Shown: in pieces, positions 23,216-34,000 of the stretch | Numbering within the stretch: the first letter of the stretch is position 1 | Layout: each line of letters starts with the position of its first letter | Assembly (NCBI GenBank): GCA_016271365.2 | Contig: CM057454.1 | Span: 694,043,501 to 694,107,500, forward strand | Direction of reading: 5' to 3' | Length of the DNA stretch: 64,000 nucleotides | Source: Neoceratodus forsteri | Lineage: Eukaryota; Chordata; Ceratodontiformes; Ceratodontidae | Program-made: the position numbers and the translations under genes | The notes under the pieces: model-generated | Database searches by the model: none | Seen by the model: the letters and a program-made list of their open reading frames with translations, nothing else | Told to the model about the DNA's origin: nothing

Positions 23216-25033
23216 ACAAAACCAAAAAAATCTTGCTCCCTTACTCTTTATGCTCTATCTATCTGCCTCTGCTACTGCAGCTCCTCTCACCTCCTTACTA
23301 AACCTTTCCTTCTCCCTCACCTCTGTTCCGGCTGAATGGAAACATGCTACTGTTGTTTCCCTCCAGAAGGCTGGTGACCTTTCCTCCCCTGGTAACTACT
23401 GTTCTTTCTCACTCCTCACTATTCTCGCCAAACTGCAGGAACATCTTGTGCTATTTCAGATTCCTCCTTCCTTGATGTCGCTCCCTTTTTCAGACCATAT
23501 CATTCTGGTTTTAGGAGATCCCACTCCACCGTTATCTCCCTACTGAGGATTACTGACTCCATCCAAATGGGTATGGATCAGGGACATATCACCTCTGCCA
23601 TCTTTGTCACCCTTGCCAAGGTTTTTGACACTGCGTCACATCCTCTCCTCCTCACAAATCTTGCCCATGCAGAGCTATCAAATACAGCCACTAGCTGGTT
23701 CCTCCTACCTAGTAAGTAGGTCTCAATCCATCAGAGTCTGCAACTCTCTCTCCTCCCCCCACCCATAACCACTGGTGTGCCCTGAGGCTCTGTCCTTGGC
23801 TCCCTGCTATTTTCTGTCTTCCTAAACATCCTGCCTGCTGCCTGCTCCAACACCTGTATTCATATTTATGCAGATGACACAGTCTTGTATGCATTTGGGC
23901 CCTCCATTACTGAAGTGACGACCACACTCCAGGATGAATTTGATAGTGTTCAGCAGTGGTTTCGCTCAATCCAACTTGTCCTAAATGTGAAGAAAACAGT
24001 CTCCATGACCTTTGGCACTAGGCAGAGACTTTCTCGGCTATCCTCCCTTCCTTCCTTCCATACCGTGGATGGGACTCTGTTAGAAGACTGCTCCTTCTTA
24101 AGATGCCTTGTGGTCTGGCTCGACCGGCACCTCAGTTTTTCTGTACATATAGATGCCATGCCCAAGAAACTTCACCCTAAACTGGGTGCCTTTTACCGCT
24201 ACTGTGACTGCATCCCACTGCCGGCCAGCTGGTCTATTGTACAGAAAATTATCCTCCCCATATTCGACTCTGGGGATGTGGTTTACAGTGCCTCTCCCTC
24301 CACCTTCTTAACCAAATTGGACACACTCTTCCACTCCTTCTGCTGCTTCTTCTTCCTTGACTGTCCTTCCCTCACTCACCACTATACCCTATATCACTTT
24401 CTATCACTCCCCTCCTTAGAATACAGACTGCATTCCCATTTTGCAACCTTTATGACAAAATACTGCACCCAGTCCCTACCTTCCTACCTATCCTCTTCTC
24501 TTACCATCCTAACCTCCCCCTCCTATTTGCTCAGAAACTCAGACCCTCTCACTTTGTCTATCCCTCATCAGACTTCCTCAGGGGGTCAGGCTGCCTTTCC
24601 CTTTAGGTTCTCAACTGTTTGGAACTCCCTTCTATACAGCATCCTCTCTGTTCCCTCCCCTCATGCTCACTCACCTTATTGAAAACCATGTCATCACCCC
24701 CCTGCACCTGTTTCTAACATCCCTAGTGCCCTCTCCCCTTAGCTATATCCTGCTTTGGTCTCACTGATCCTGTATGTTCTCCCTGCAATTGAACTGAAAC
24801 TATTTCAAGAAATTAAACTGCATTCACTTTGTATTATAATGTATAAATCTGTATCTGCATTTAACTAGTATGTAATGTATATATTTCTGCTGTATGTTTA
24901 CTGTACCTCTACTGTATTAATCCTCCTGTTCTGTGCGCTACTTGTATGCCCCCCCCCCAGACACAACTGGAAATGAGCACTTGCTGCTCAGTATGTTCTT
25001 CCTGGTTAAACTTTCAATAAATAAATAAAATAA
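23216..25033 (+). pseudogene. L2/Kiri-like LINE, RT to 3' end
   Basis: RT blocks are scattered over frames: VTLAKVFDTASHPLLL (motif A), TTGVP-stop-GSVLGSLLFSVFLN (motif B), IHIYADDTVLYAFGP (motif C, intact). An open 265-codon frame at 23885-24682 then carries LNVKKTVSMTFGTRQ and the C-terminal thumb, with FRFSTVWNSL close to the end. The 3' end has a hairpin (GAGCACTTGCTGCTC, about 24974-24988), TTCCTGGTTAAA and a short AATAAATAAA tail. It is clearly a Jockey-superfamily LINE and distinct from the L2 at 13888; the exact clade is uncertain. Confidence 0.75.
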
Positions 25034-25037
25034 AAGC

Positions 25038-25240
25038 CATGGAGAAGGCCAGGAAATGGCTGAATAGGAGAATTGCAGATGTGCTGGTGGAGATGGGTGG
25101 GACATATGGGGCACACAGAGACATATCTTTTGACATGCCTGGAGTATATCGATCAGGCGGAGTCCACTTCTCTGAAGTGGGTATGGCATTTTTTTTGATG
25201 CCATTGGGGGAATTAGCAGGCAAGTGGTAGGGGGGGCTGA
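25038..25240 (+). pseudogene. SGNH-hydrolase C-terminal remnant, element 1
   Basis: The frame KARKWLNRRIADVLVEMGG and YRSGGVHFSEVGMAFFL aligns with the end of the hydrolase in element 2 (51710-51880). Block V normally reads D-G-V-H-L-S and holds the catalytic Asp and His; here the Asp is Gly. The first two thirds of the domain are missing. Confidence 0.65.
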
Positions 25241-25249
25241 GGCTAACCT

Positions 25250-25708
25250 GCAAGAGGGGGAAGCCCACCTTCCAATGCAGGCTGGAAGTAGGCTAGTGGA
25301 AAGGGAAAGGAAAATAATGGGGGTGTAGAGGGAAAAGGGAGCCAGTTGGATGGGGGTAAGGCAACACGGGCATGGATAAGTAGCACCTGGATGTGAGTAA
25401 AGGAGTAGGGAAGGGGGAATCTAAAGGTACTAGTGGTCGGGTCACTGCATCTGGGCATAGGAACTTAAAGAAGGATGAAGCAAGTTATTATGGTATGGGG
25501 GTTAGATTCAGCATCCAGACCCCAAGAAGGAAGGAAGATCAAAGGAATTCAATGATATGGACACATAATGTTTACTATGTAACTACAATTTTTAATGACT
25601 TTAAGATATGTAATCTTATGGAGGAGGTGGTGTCAATAAGTAATTTGCCATTTTAGCAACTAAAACATGTCTGGACTTGAATAATTCCTGAAGGGGTGAA
25701 CAGATGAC
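25250..25708 (+). repeat. Direct repeat B1 of Ngaro-type element 1
   Basis: It matches 26166-26607 over its length, for example GGTCACTGCATCTGGGCATAGGAACTT against GGTCACTGCATCCGGGCCTAGGAACTT, GGAAGGAAGATCAAAGGAA, AACATGTCTGGACTTGAATA and CTGAAGGGGTG.AGATGA.AA. The two copies flank the A2 repeat. Confidence 0.8.
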
Positions 25709-26165
25709 AAATGGGGCTGCCACTAAAAGACAACCTGAGTTGTCAGATGGCATCCCAGAAGAAATAGAGGTTAGAGGGGGCAGGGGTTTGGAGAGGGGGG
25801 GAGAGTCCAGAGAGTGATGGGGCTGAGCTAGATGAGGTCATGAGTGACAGCAGCAAGGTGGATGATGCAGGCACTCCAGGTGGGACAGGACTGACCAAGG
25901 GGAGAAGCCAGTTGGAGTCCTTGTGTGGGGTCCTGAAGGGGTTTATAAGCCCCCTCACCAAGGTACTCTCCCTCTTTCTGCTGGAATTTTCTTTACCCAT
26001 GTGCCCACCCATTTTCAACAGGAAGGGCAGGGGTCAAGAGACAGGTGCTGGGATGCGAGTTCCAAGGGAGCTGTAGCATAAACAGGAGGATGGTCCAGGC
26101 AGGTAGACAGTTCCTGCAGATGGAGTATGGTCTGCTGAAAGAACAGGTGCATGAAAGTGGGTAAT
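25709..26165 (+). promoter_or_regulatory. A2 repeat of Ngaro-type element 1, with promoter-like core
   Basis: It lies between the two B copies. It begins GCTGCCACTAAAAGACAACC, matching GCTTGCCACTAAAAGGCAGG at the start of element 2 (41684). A shared core downstream reads GGGGTCCTGAAGGGGTTTATAAGCCCC here and GGGGTCCTTAGGGGGTATAAAATGG in element 2. A TATA-like box in both suggests the element's transcription start lies here. In Ngaro elements the A repeats occur at the 5' end (A1) and between B1 and B2. Confidence 0.65.
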
Positions 26166-26607
26166 AAAATAAAGGGGGTTGCAGAAGGAAAAGGGAGACA
26201 GTTTGGGGGGAGGGGGTAAGGCAACAAGGGCTAGACTCAGTAGCACCTGTACATGAGAAAAGGAGGGTTGGGGGGATCTAGAAGTACTAGGGTTTGGGTC
26301 ACTGCATCCGGGCCTAGGAACTTGAGGAAGGGTGAAGCAACTTGTTATGGTACAGTGGTCAGATTCGGCATCTGGGCTCTGAGAAGGAAGGAAGGAAGAT
26401 CAAAGGAAGAAGATTTGGATGGAAAAGAAACGAAATCAATGAAGGATTGAATTATGGATACTGAATGTGTACTATGTAAATAATATTTTTAATTGCCTTA
26501 AGAAATGTAATCTTGTGGTGGAGGTGGTGTCAATAAATAATTTGCCATTCGAGCAACCAAAACATGTCTGGACTTGAATATTTTCTGAAGGGGTGGTTAG
26601 ATGATAA
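26166..26607 (+). repeat. Direct repeat B2 of Ngaro-type element 1 (3' end)
   Basis: Second copy of B1 and the 3' boundary of element 1. Homology to B1 ends at about 26607 (AGATGATAAC), beyond which the two diverge. Confidence 0.75.
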
Positions 26608-26720
26608 CACAAGATACAAAATGGAAAAGTATATGGATACACTTCGGATGTGGGCAGATAAATGGCAGATGAATTTCACTATTGAGAAAGTCTGGTGATG
26701 CATCTAGGATAGAAGAACAT
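26608..26720 (+). pseudogene. CR1-type RT scrap
   Basis: The plus strand reads KMEKYMDTLRMWADKWQMNF then TIEK, matching the RT block DLD.L..WA..W.M.FN..KC that follows the FADD motif in CR1/Rex-type LINEs. Only about 35 codons remain. Confidence 0.5.
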
Positions 26721-26724
26721 TAAG

Positions 26725-27615
26725 ATAAGCAAGCAAGCAATCTTTGTTTATAAAATGCTATTCTAATAAGACTATAGCATTGTCCACAAAGTCATAAAAC
26801 ATCAGATCAACAGAATTACAAACATAAAAACAAATCATGAAACAGCAAGACTTTAAATATTAGAAAATTCTAAGTCAAATAAATACATTTTTAAGGCAGA
26901 TTTGAAGGCCTCAACGGATGGACACTCCCTAACCTGGCAAGGTGGAGAATTCCACAGGGTCGACACTGCAAAAGCAAATGATCTGTCTCCTGAAGTTGTC
27001 AAATGGACTCTGGGAATCTCTAACAATCCCTAATCAGCAAAGCAGAGAGGACAACAGGGGTAGTAGAGACAGAGGAGATCTTGCAGGAACTGCAGTCCCA
27101 GTCTGTGTAGGGCCTTATAGGTCAGTAAACTGACCTTGAAGGTGATCCTCCACCACACTGGCAGCCAGTGCAGGCTGTGGAGCACTGGTGTGACATGGCC
27201 AGATCTTGATAAGCCAGTCAACAACCTGGCAGCCACATTCTGTACCAGCTGCATGTGGCGAAGGCCCACCCCCGGTAGTCCAAGGAATCGGATGTTGCAG
27301 TAATCAAGGTGCGAGGTCGCAAAAGCCGTGGACCAGTGTTAGAAGGTCATCAGGTGGGACCAGGAGTTTTATCTGGGCAATATTCTTCAGATGGTAAAAT
27401 GAGATATTGACGATGGCCAACACCTGAAACTTAAGTGTCAGCTCGCTATCAAGCATAATGCCCAGATTCCGCACCAGGTCAGAGGTCATCAGTTGGTTGC
27501 CTCCCAGCCAAAGCCCAGATGGCTGCCCAGCTGATAACCCCTCTACCTGGTGACCTTGGTCCACAACCAATACCTCCGTCTTATCTGGATTCAGCCGGAT
27601 CTCTATGTCGCTTTT
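26725..27615 (-). pseudogene. L2-clade LINE 3' part
   Basis: The minus strand encodes PDKTEVLVVDQGHQVEGLS, VRNLGIMLDSELTL, SFYHLKNIAQIK, MQLVQNVAARLLTG and LHSLHWLPVWWRITFKVSLL, closely matching the L2 at 13888-16382. The copy starts in the block after RT motif C, so it is 5'-truncated, and it ends with (TTGC)n, seen here as GCAAGCAAGCAA at 26737-26748. The 5' junction carries a hairpin (27597-27634). Confidence 0.85.
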
Positions 27616-28029
27616 GCATAAGCAACATAGAGATTACTGAATCCAAGCATGAAAAGTATCCTGGGGCTAGATTTGCAAAAAGTCACAAAGCACAGCATAA
27701 AAGTTTGCATTGCACTTAATGTTTGCCCAGGTGTCTAAGATTGCTGTTCTCAGATGGATAGTGCAACTGCACTATCTGACTGAGAATAAGGTCAAGTCAG
27801 TGGTAACCCATTACCACTTGCACTAACCCCACTAGCGCTGCCCCAACATACAGCCAGGAATATGGCTCAGCAATAAATAGCATAGATGCACCATTACCAG
27901 TTCACAAAGGCAGTCATGTAAATGAGCTAATTGAGCATGCAATGTGCTATGTGGCCATTTGCATGCCTATTATGGAGTCATTTGCATAGGCTGTGTGGAG
28001 CTTAGAAGACCCCCTCAACCCGATATGCA

Positions 28030-28260
28030 GCCTCAGTCCCTGGCGTTTAGTGGTCCCTGCCCCCACCAGATGTCTGCCCAATGATAAAGATACTGTCACC
28101 CTGGTGTCCAGTGGTCCCTCCCCTTACCCAATCCCTCACCAAACCTTTAAAACTATTTCCCTGGTATCCAGTGGTCCTTCCATCACCCACTCACCCACCC
28201 AAGGTATGGACACAGTTTCCCTGATGTGATCCCTTCCCCCACCCTATCACCCGCCCAATG
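28030..28260 (+). repeat. Tandem repeat cluster 1, unit about 60 bp
   Basis: Units begin CCCTGGTGTCCAGTGGTCCCT or CCCTGGTATCCAGTGGTCCTT and continue with C-rich sequence and CACCCA...ATG. About four degenerate copies. The same unit recurs at 29743-30280 and, inverted, at 36265-36712. Confidence 0.75.
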
Positions 28261-29274
28261 TAGAATACTTAGAAAATGGGTAAAAGTATTTGAAGCTTCT
28301 GATTGGCTGAGGGACTTCTCTAGCTGGGCATCTATCAGACAACAGATGCCTGGCTATTAAAAGTACCAGCCCAGCCAGCCCCATCACCAGGATCCTGCTC
28401 CCCACCCTGCTCCCTAATTGGCTAAAGCCCTCTCATTTCATTTTCAAATGTCTGCCACTTTTTCCTGTCTCGCTTAGCGAGAGCTCACACCCAGCCCTGG
28501 TCATCCAGCCATCCTCCTCCCTACCACCACATCCCAACATCATTTTTTGTTTTCTCATCCTGTATCCCAATGCCACTTTGACACTATCTGCCATTTTCTC
28601 TGCTCGGTAAGACTAACGAAATACTGATTAGCCACAATACACAAATACAGCAGAACCCTGCCCACCACTGAAATGCCAGTTTCATTGCCACCCACACAAA
28701 CCCTCTTCTTGTCTCGCACCCCCTCCTCTGCATGGTCACCCACTTTCCAACATACAGTATAAAAAATAAATGAAGATGAACATTAAAACGAAGCTCCTCA
28801 AAGAATCTGTAATGCTGTTGTTGTTGCTCGGGGGACAGATCAGCAGTGCTGTATCATGCCCCTTGGTCTGCAACAAGATTCAACACGGCAAGGGTGGCTT
28901 GGGGAGGAGGGCAGTAATAGACTAAAGCCAGGATCAATATGTTTGCAATCCAGGAAAAAAAACATTTGTAATTTCTGCAACTGCTGCTGCCATTTGTTTC
29001 TACTCACTAGCCTCTATCTCGCCATGGGCTCCTGGACAATCCCGACTAAAAACTACCAGCAGCTCTGCACTGACCACGCTCAATGATAAAAAAAAAAATT
29101 GTTCAGTCACAACTCCTCAGTTTCTGTGGCAGCTAGACAACACTCTCAACAGTCACATTTATACTCTGAATACCATGTTTTTAATTTTAAAGAGAAACAC
29201 CAGCACTGTACGTTGCCCTGCCACATTGAACGTCTGGCTTTTGTATGGCAGGGTAGCCCAAACTTGCAACTTCT

Positions 29275-29275
<1 letters not shown>
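28261..29275. other. Anonymous interspersed sequence
   Basis: I recognise no gene, RNA or repeat family here. Open frames are short and show no domain. Confidence 0.4.
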
Positions 29276-29313
<38 letters not shown>

Positions 29314-29318
29314 TGTGG
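29276..29318. repeat. (GT)n microsatellite
   Basis: A run of alternating G and T with one interruption (TATG) of about 43 bp. Confidence 0.95.
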
Positions 29319-29597
29319 GGGGAGAATCTGGCAAAACAAACAGAAAACTATTTCTTTTTCAAACAACCTTGGAAAAAAACTGCAAAACAAACTTCCGGTT
29401 TTGTTCTTGATGTGGTAAGGGTGGGGGAGAGAACAGAATAGCTCTGTCAGGGGGCATTAAGACATTGAACAGCACAAAAAGGAGGGACTACTTTACAAGA
29501 TAAAGTCTTTAACTTAGTAACTCTCTATTTTTTTTTATTTCTTTATTAATTTTATTAAGTCTCTCATAAAAATGCCACAGGTAACCCATTTTCTAAG

Positions 29598-29742
29598 TGC
29601 AGTAATACCCTCCAAGGTGGGCAGTATGGGCTATATGTGCCCTTCCAAGGGCTATAAGGCCCTCCGTCTGTGGTGTCAGGCCTCATTATGCCCTGGGCTG
29701 GTGGGTATCACCCAATACCACCCACCCTGGAGCGTATGACTG
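29598..29742. mobile_element. Degenerate palindromic MITE-like element
   Basis: The left arm (GCAGTAATACCCTCCAAGGT and onward) pairs imperfectly with the right arm (ACCCTGGAGCGTATGACTGC). The left arm also aligns to the left arm of the palindrome at 57281 (GCAATAACACACTCTGAGGT ... ATAAGGC), suggesting one family of about 147 bp. It lies directly before tandem cluster 2. Confidence 0.5.
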
Positions 29743-30280
29743 CTTGCATGTTTCCCTGGTTTCCAGTGGTCCCTACTCCCACCCTGTGCCATGGCCAATG
29801 TAGTTTAACTTTTCCCTGGTGTCCAGTGGTCTCTGCCCCATCAGATCACCTGCCTGATGTATGGACACTATTTCCCTGATGTCCTGTGGTCCTTCCCCCC
29901 ACCCAATCACCCGCCAGATATAGAATATATGTTTCTCTGGTGTCCAGTGGTCCCTCTTCCCACCCGATGCCTGCCTGATTTAAAATAAATGTATTACTTG
30001 ATGTCTAGTGTCTCCTTTCCACTGATTGCTGTTCCACTGTATAAAAATAACATTTTCCTGTTGTCTAGTGTCTTCCCCTACCAATCACTGGTCTTTTGTA
30101 AAAACAATTAACATTTCCCTGGTGTCTAGTTGACCAACCCCCCTTCCAGTAACTGATCAGCTGTAAAAAAATAACATTTCCCTGTTGTCTAGTATGCCCG
30201 CCCATGATCGATGGCCCGCTGTACAAAGATAATATTTACTGGTGTCTAGCGGCCCCCCACCCCGGAAGGTAGTACTGCAC
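29743..30280 (+). repeat. Tandem repeat cluster 2, unit about 60 bp
   Basis: About nine degenerate units start with TTTCCCTGGTGTCTAGTGG-like sequence, followed by a C-rich segment, TGATC.C.TG and TGTAAAAATAACA. The reverse-complement array at 36265-36712 lies on the other side of the Penelope-like element. Confidence 0.8.
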
Positions 30281-30766
30281 CACCTCACACCCCCCATCCT
30301 GACCACGAACTGGCGATCAGCACACCCCTCCACTCTCCACCACGGCTGGCTGCCAACTGAGCTGTCAATGAGCACATACTATAGTACAGACAGGTTTGAC
30401 TTTTAAAATAACCCCTCTACAGAATGTAATCCATGGTTTTTATGCAGCTACTCTACCCAGTACCTGATCACTTTGCAGAATAGGCCACTATTTCATGATG
30501 ATATTGCCAATCTGTCCTGACATATGATTATATGCTGTTAAAGAGCAGATCACCTCTTTCTCACTGGTGTCCTTCCTTTTTGGTTTTAATAGTTAATTCC
30601 AATCCACATTTATGTCTTTCTTTAAAGCGTCATTGAGTACTTTCAAGTTATACCCCCTATCTACAGTAAAAACATCCCTTTCATTACATCTGCCTCTTTC
30701 AAAAATTCATCCATTTCAAAACAATTCCTGTAATTTAAAAAAAAAAATTGACTGTAGAGAATCAAC

Positions 30767-33370
30767 TTTTAAGTGATCTGGGATGTGAACTGCTGGCCAA
30801 ATGAAAGTTATTTGTGGCCTGAATTTACTGCAAAAGTTACATCTAAAAAAATCAATAGTGTCATGACAGCTAAAGGGGAGGTTCTAATAATGGGAAACGT
30901 CAACATGCCCGATACAGATTGGTCAATACCAGCAGGAACATCCACCAGAACTAGACACACAGTGGATTCTCTGCAGGGAGAGAACCTCAAACAACTAGTA
31001 CAACAACCCACAAGAGACAGGGCTATCCTGGATCTAGTACTGACTTAACAGGGAAAGGATCACAGATCTCCTGGTAGAAAGTCACCTGGGAGCCAGTGAC
31101 CATCACATGGTATGGTTTAATTTGGCCACTAAAACTAAATAATTCCATTCCAAAGCAAAAATATGGGACTTCAGAGGAGCTGACTTTGATAAGATGGCCA
31201 GCAGAGTTAAGCTAGCCCTGGTAATAAAAAATACAGGTGAGGGGGTGCAGCCAAAGTGGGCAAGCATTAAGGATACAATACTTGAAGCAACATTTGATTG
31301 TGTTAGGGAGAAAAGCAAGAGCAAAAGAAGGAGGAAACCACTTTGGTTTTCAAAAACAGTAGCAGAAAAGATCAGAGTCAAAAGGTTGGCCTTCAGGAAA
31401 TGTAAGGGAATGCAGTGGGACGAAGATAGGGAGGCATACCAAACTTCCTTAAGGGAAGCAGGGAATGTAGAAAGGCAGGCAAGGGCCCAAACCAAGGAAA
31501 CACTAGCATGGACAGTAAAAGAAGGTGACAAGACTTTCTATAGCTACATTAGTGAAAGGAGAAATTCCAGAGGGGGTATTGCTAAGATCAAAGGGGATAA
31601 GGGGGAGTGTGTGGAGGAGGACCAAGGAAAAGCATCTATCCTAAATTGATACTTCTGCTCAGTATTTACTGAGCAGAAGGTAGGGCAGAGCCCACAGCTC
31701 AGCACCATGGACATAGGGGGAAGGGAGGTGTGCACTAGTCCCTTCACAAAAAAGATCTTACAAGAGCTCGCTAAGCTCAGGATGAACAAGGCAATAGTAT
31801 CTGATGGCATACATACCAGGGTACAAAACGAGCTAAGGGTGGAACTAGCAGAGCCATTATCAGAACTGTTTAGTGAGTTTCTGAGCACAGGAGAGGTCCC
31901 AGAAGACTGGAGAAGGGCTCATGTGATCCTGCTCCACAAGAGGAGCAGCAGGGAGGAGGCAGGGAACTACAGACCAGTCAGTCTTACCTCAGTAGTGGGC
32001 AAGATTATAGAGGCACTCCTTAAGAAAAGGAGAGTGCAACACCTGGAATTCATAGGAGCACAGGATCCAAAGACAGCATGGGTTTACAGCAGGAAAGTCC
32101 TGTCAAACTAATCTCATAGACATATTTGACTGGGTAACCAGAGTGGTGGACCAAGGGGGTGCAGTTGATGTTGCCTACCTTGACTTCAGCAAAGCTTTTG
32201 ATACTGTTCCACATAGAAGATTGATTAATAAGCTGAATAGGCTCAGGGTGGGTCAGAGGTTGGTCAACTGGGTGGCAAACTGGTTGACGGGCAGAAAACA
32301 GAGTGTGGTAGTAAATGGTATACAGTCAGAAGAGATGCAGGTCACAGGTGGGCTACCTCAGGGATCAGTCCTGGGGCCAGTCCTCTTCAATATGTTCATC
32401 AGTGACATTGCAGATGAACTGAAGGGTAAGGTTTGTCTTTTTGCAGATGACACCAAGATATGCAACAGAGTGGATGATCCAAATGGGGTGGGCAGAAAAA
32501 GATCTGGATAAACTGACAAAATGGTTGGAAGAGTGGCAACTGGGGTTTAACATAAAGAAATGCAAGATCATGCACATAGGGAAGAGAAACCCTGAAGCTA
32601 CCTGTAGGTTGGGAGGAGAGTTCTTGGCAATCACAAGGGAAGAAAAATACATAGGCATCATCATCACAGATGACCTAAACTCATCCAAGCAGACAACTAA
32701 AGCAGTAGATAAGGCTAGAGGGATGTTGAGGTGCATTAGTTGGGGTAACACAAGTCATAAGAGGGAGGTAATAATCCCTTCTTTACAATACACTGGTTAG
32801 GCCCCATCTGGAGTACTGCATGCAGTACTGGAGGCTGCACCTGCACAAAGACAGTAACAAAATGGAGGCAGTCCAGAGAAGGGCAAGCAAAATGGTGCAG
32901 GGACTGCATGAGAAAACATTTGAGGACAGATTAACGGAGCTCAATATGTATACCCTAGAGCAAAGGAGGGAGAGAGGTGATATGATCAAAACATTCAGAC
33001 ATCTTAAGGGTATTAACACGGTGAAAGTGTCTAACATGTTTCAATATAAGAAAAATAGCAGGACAAAAGCACACAGCATGAGATTAGAGGGAGGCCAATT
33101 AAAGGGTAATGTGAGGAAGTTCTTCTTCACAGAAAGGGTGGTGCATGCATGGAACAGCCTACCTCAGGAAGTGGTGGATATGAATACAGTACAGGGCTAC
33201 AAATAGGCATGGGATAGGCATATGGGAGAAATACAGATGAGTTTGAATAGATGGGCCATTGACAGAGTAAAGGCCTATAGCACATTCATAAGGTAGAAAA
33301 AAATGGGCAGACTGGATATGCCTTGTGGTCCTTATCTGCCATCAACCTCTATGTTTCTATGTTTCTATAG
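30767..33370 (+). pseudogene. CR1 LINE copy e, EN end to 3' tail
   Basis: The 5'-truncated copy begins in EN (MGNVNMPDTDW, then AILDLVLT). A linker follows (KPLWFSKTVAEKI, FYSYISERRNS). RT has YLDFSKAFDTVPHRRLINKL (A), GLPQGSVLGPVLFNMFISDI (B) and LFADDTKICN (C, intact). The C-terminus has LEQRRERGDMIKTFRHLKG, FFFTERVVHAWNSLP and QEVV. Frameshifts lie near 32110 and 32490. The 3' UTR ends CTTATCTGCCATCAACC and TATGTTTCTATGTTTCTA, the typical CR1 terminus. The element is flanked by TCAAC at 30762-30766 and 33371-33375. It lies in the Penelope-like element, in the opposite orientation. Confidence 0.9.
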
Positions 33371-34000
33371 TCAACATTATATGTAAATTTCTGACTCAGC
33401 TGATTATCGTTAAACCTGTTAGAAATGAATCCACCTAATTTTCAGTACCAATCCACGCACACAGTACATTGTCTATAAAGCGATGCCACTTTATTTCATT
33501 CTTATATAGATTAGTTTCTGAAAAGATTGCATGTTCCTCCTATTTGCCTAGAAATAACTTAACAAATGATGAGTCCATAGATGCCCCCCATAGCTGTTCC
33601 ACATGTAACTAAAAATTATTGTTAAATTCAAAGTGATTGTGAGATAATACAAAATCTACACCTCTGATTATTAGTTCTGTTGGCATCATATCACTGAAAG
33701 GGTTCCTTCATACAAGTTGTGCACAGGCATCAATGCCATCACTATGCCTAAAGGACATAAAAAGGGACACTACATCAGTGGTTTGCCATCTAAAATTAGT
33801 GACCAACTGAAATCTGTAAACTTACTTAGCACATCCATAGTGTCCTTTAGATTATAAATATTCAACATTTCTCTGCAAGAAAAAGTCTATACAATGACAG
33901 AGGTTATCAGTCAATGACCCCATCCCAAGATGATACTGTAAGTCTACCCGCAGGGTTCATGGGGTTTTTATGGATCTTTGGTAAAATGCACATTGTTGAA

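Larger units (their letters stand above)
17041..26607 (+). mobile_element. Ngaro-type YR retrotransposon, element 1 (with nested insertions at 20697-25033)
   Basis: In order on one strand are a gag-like ORF1, DIRS/Ngaro-type RT, RNase H, tyrosine recombinase, the tail of an SGNH hydrolase, and a 3' B1-A2-B2 block of split direct repeats. Split direct repeats together with a YR define the Ngaro group, as opposed to DIRS1 with inverted termini. Elements of this kind integrate through the recombinase and make no target duplication. The 5' limit is uncertain. The element is interrupted by a CR1, an inverted ~1-kb repeat and an L2/Kiri-like LINE. Confidence 0.8.

Noticed and set aside
17161..26607. 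Assignment of element 1 to Gypsy or Copia LTR retrotransposons
   Set aside because: The polymerase has DIRS/Ngaro-type RT blocks followed by a tyrosine recombinase, with no protease or DDE integrase and no LTRs.
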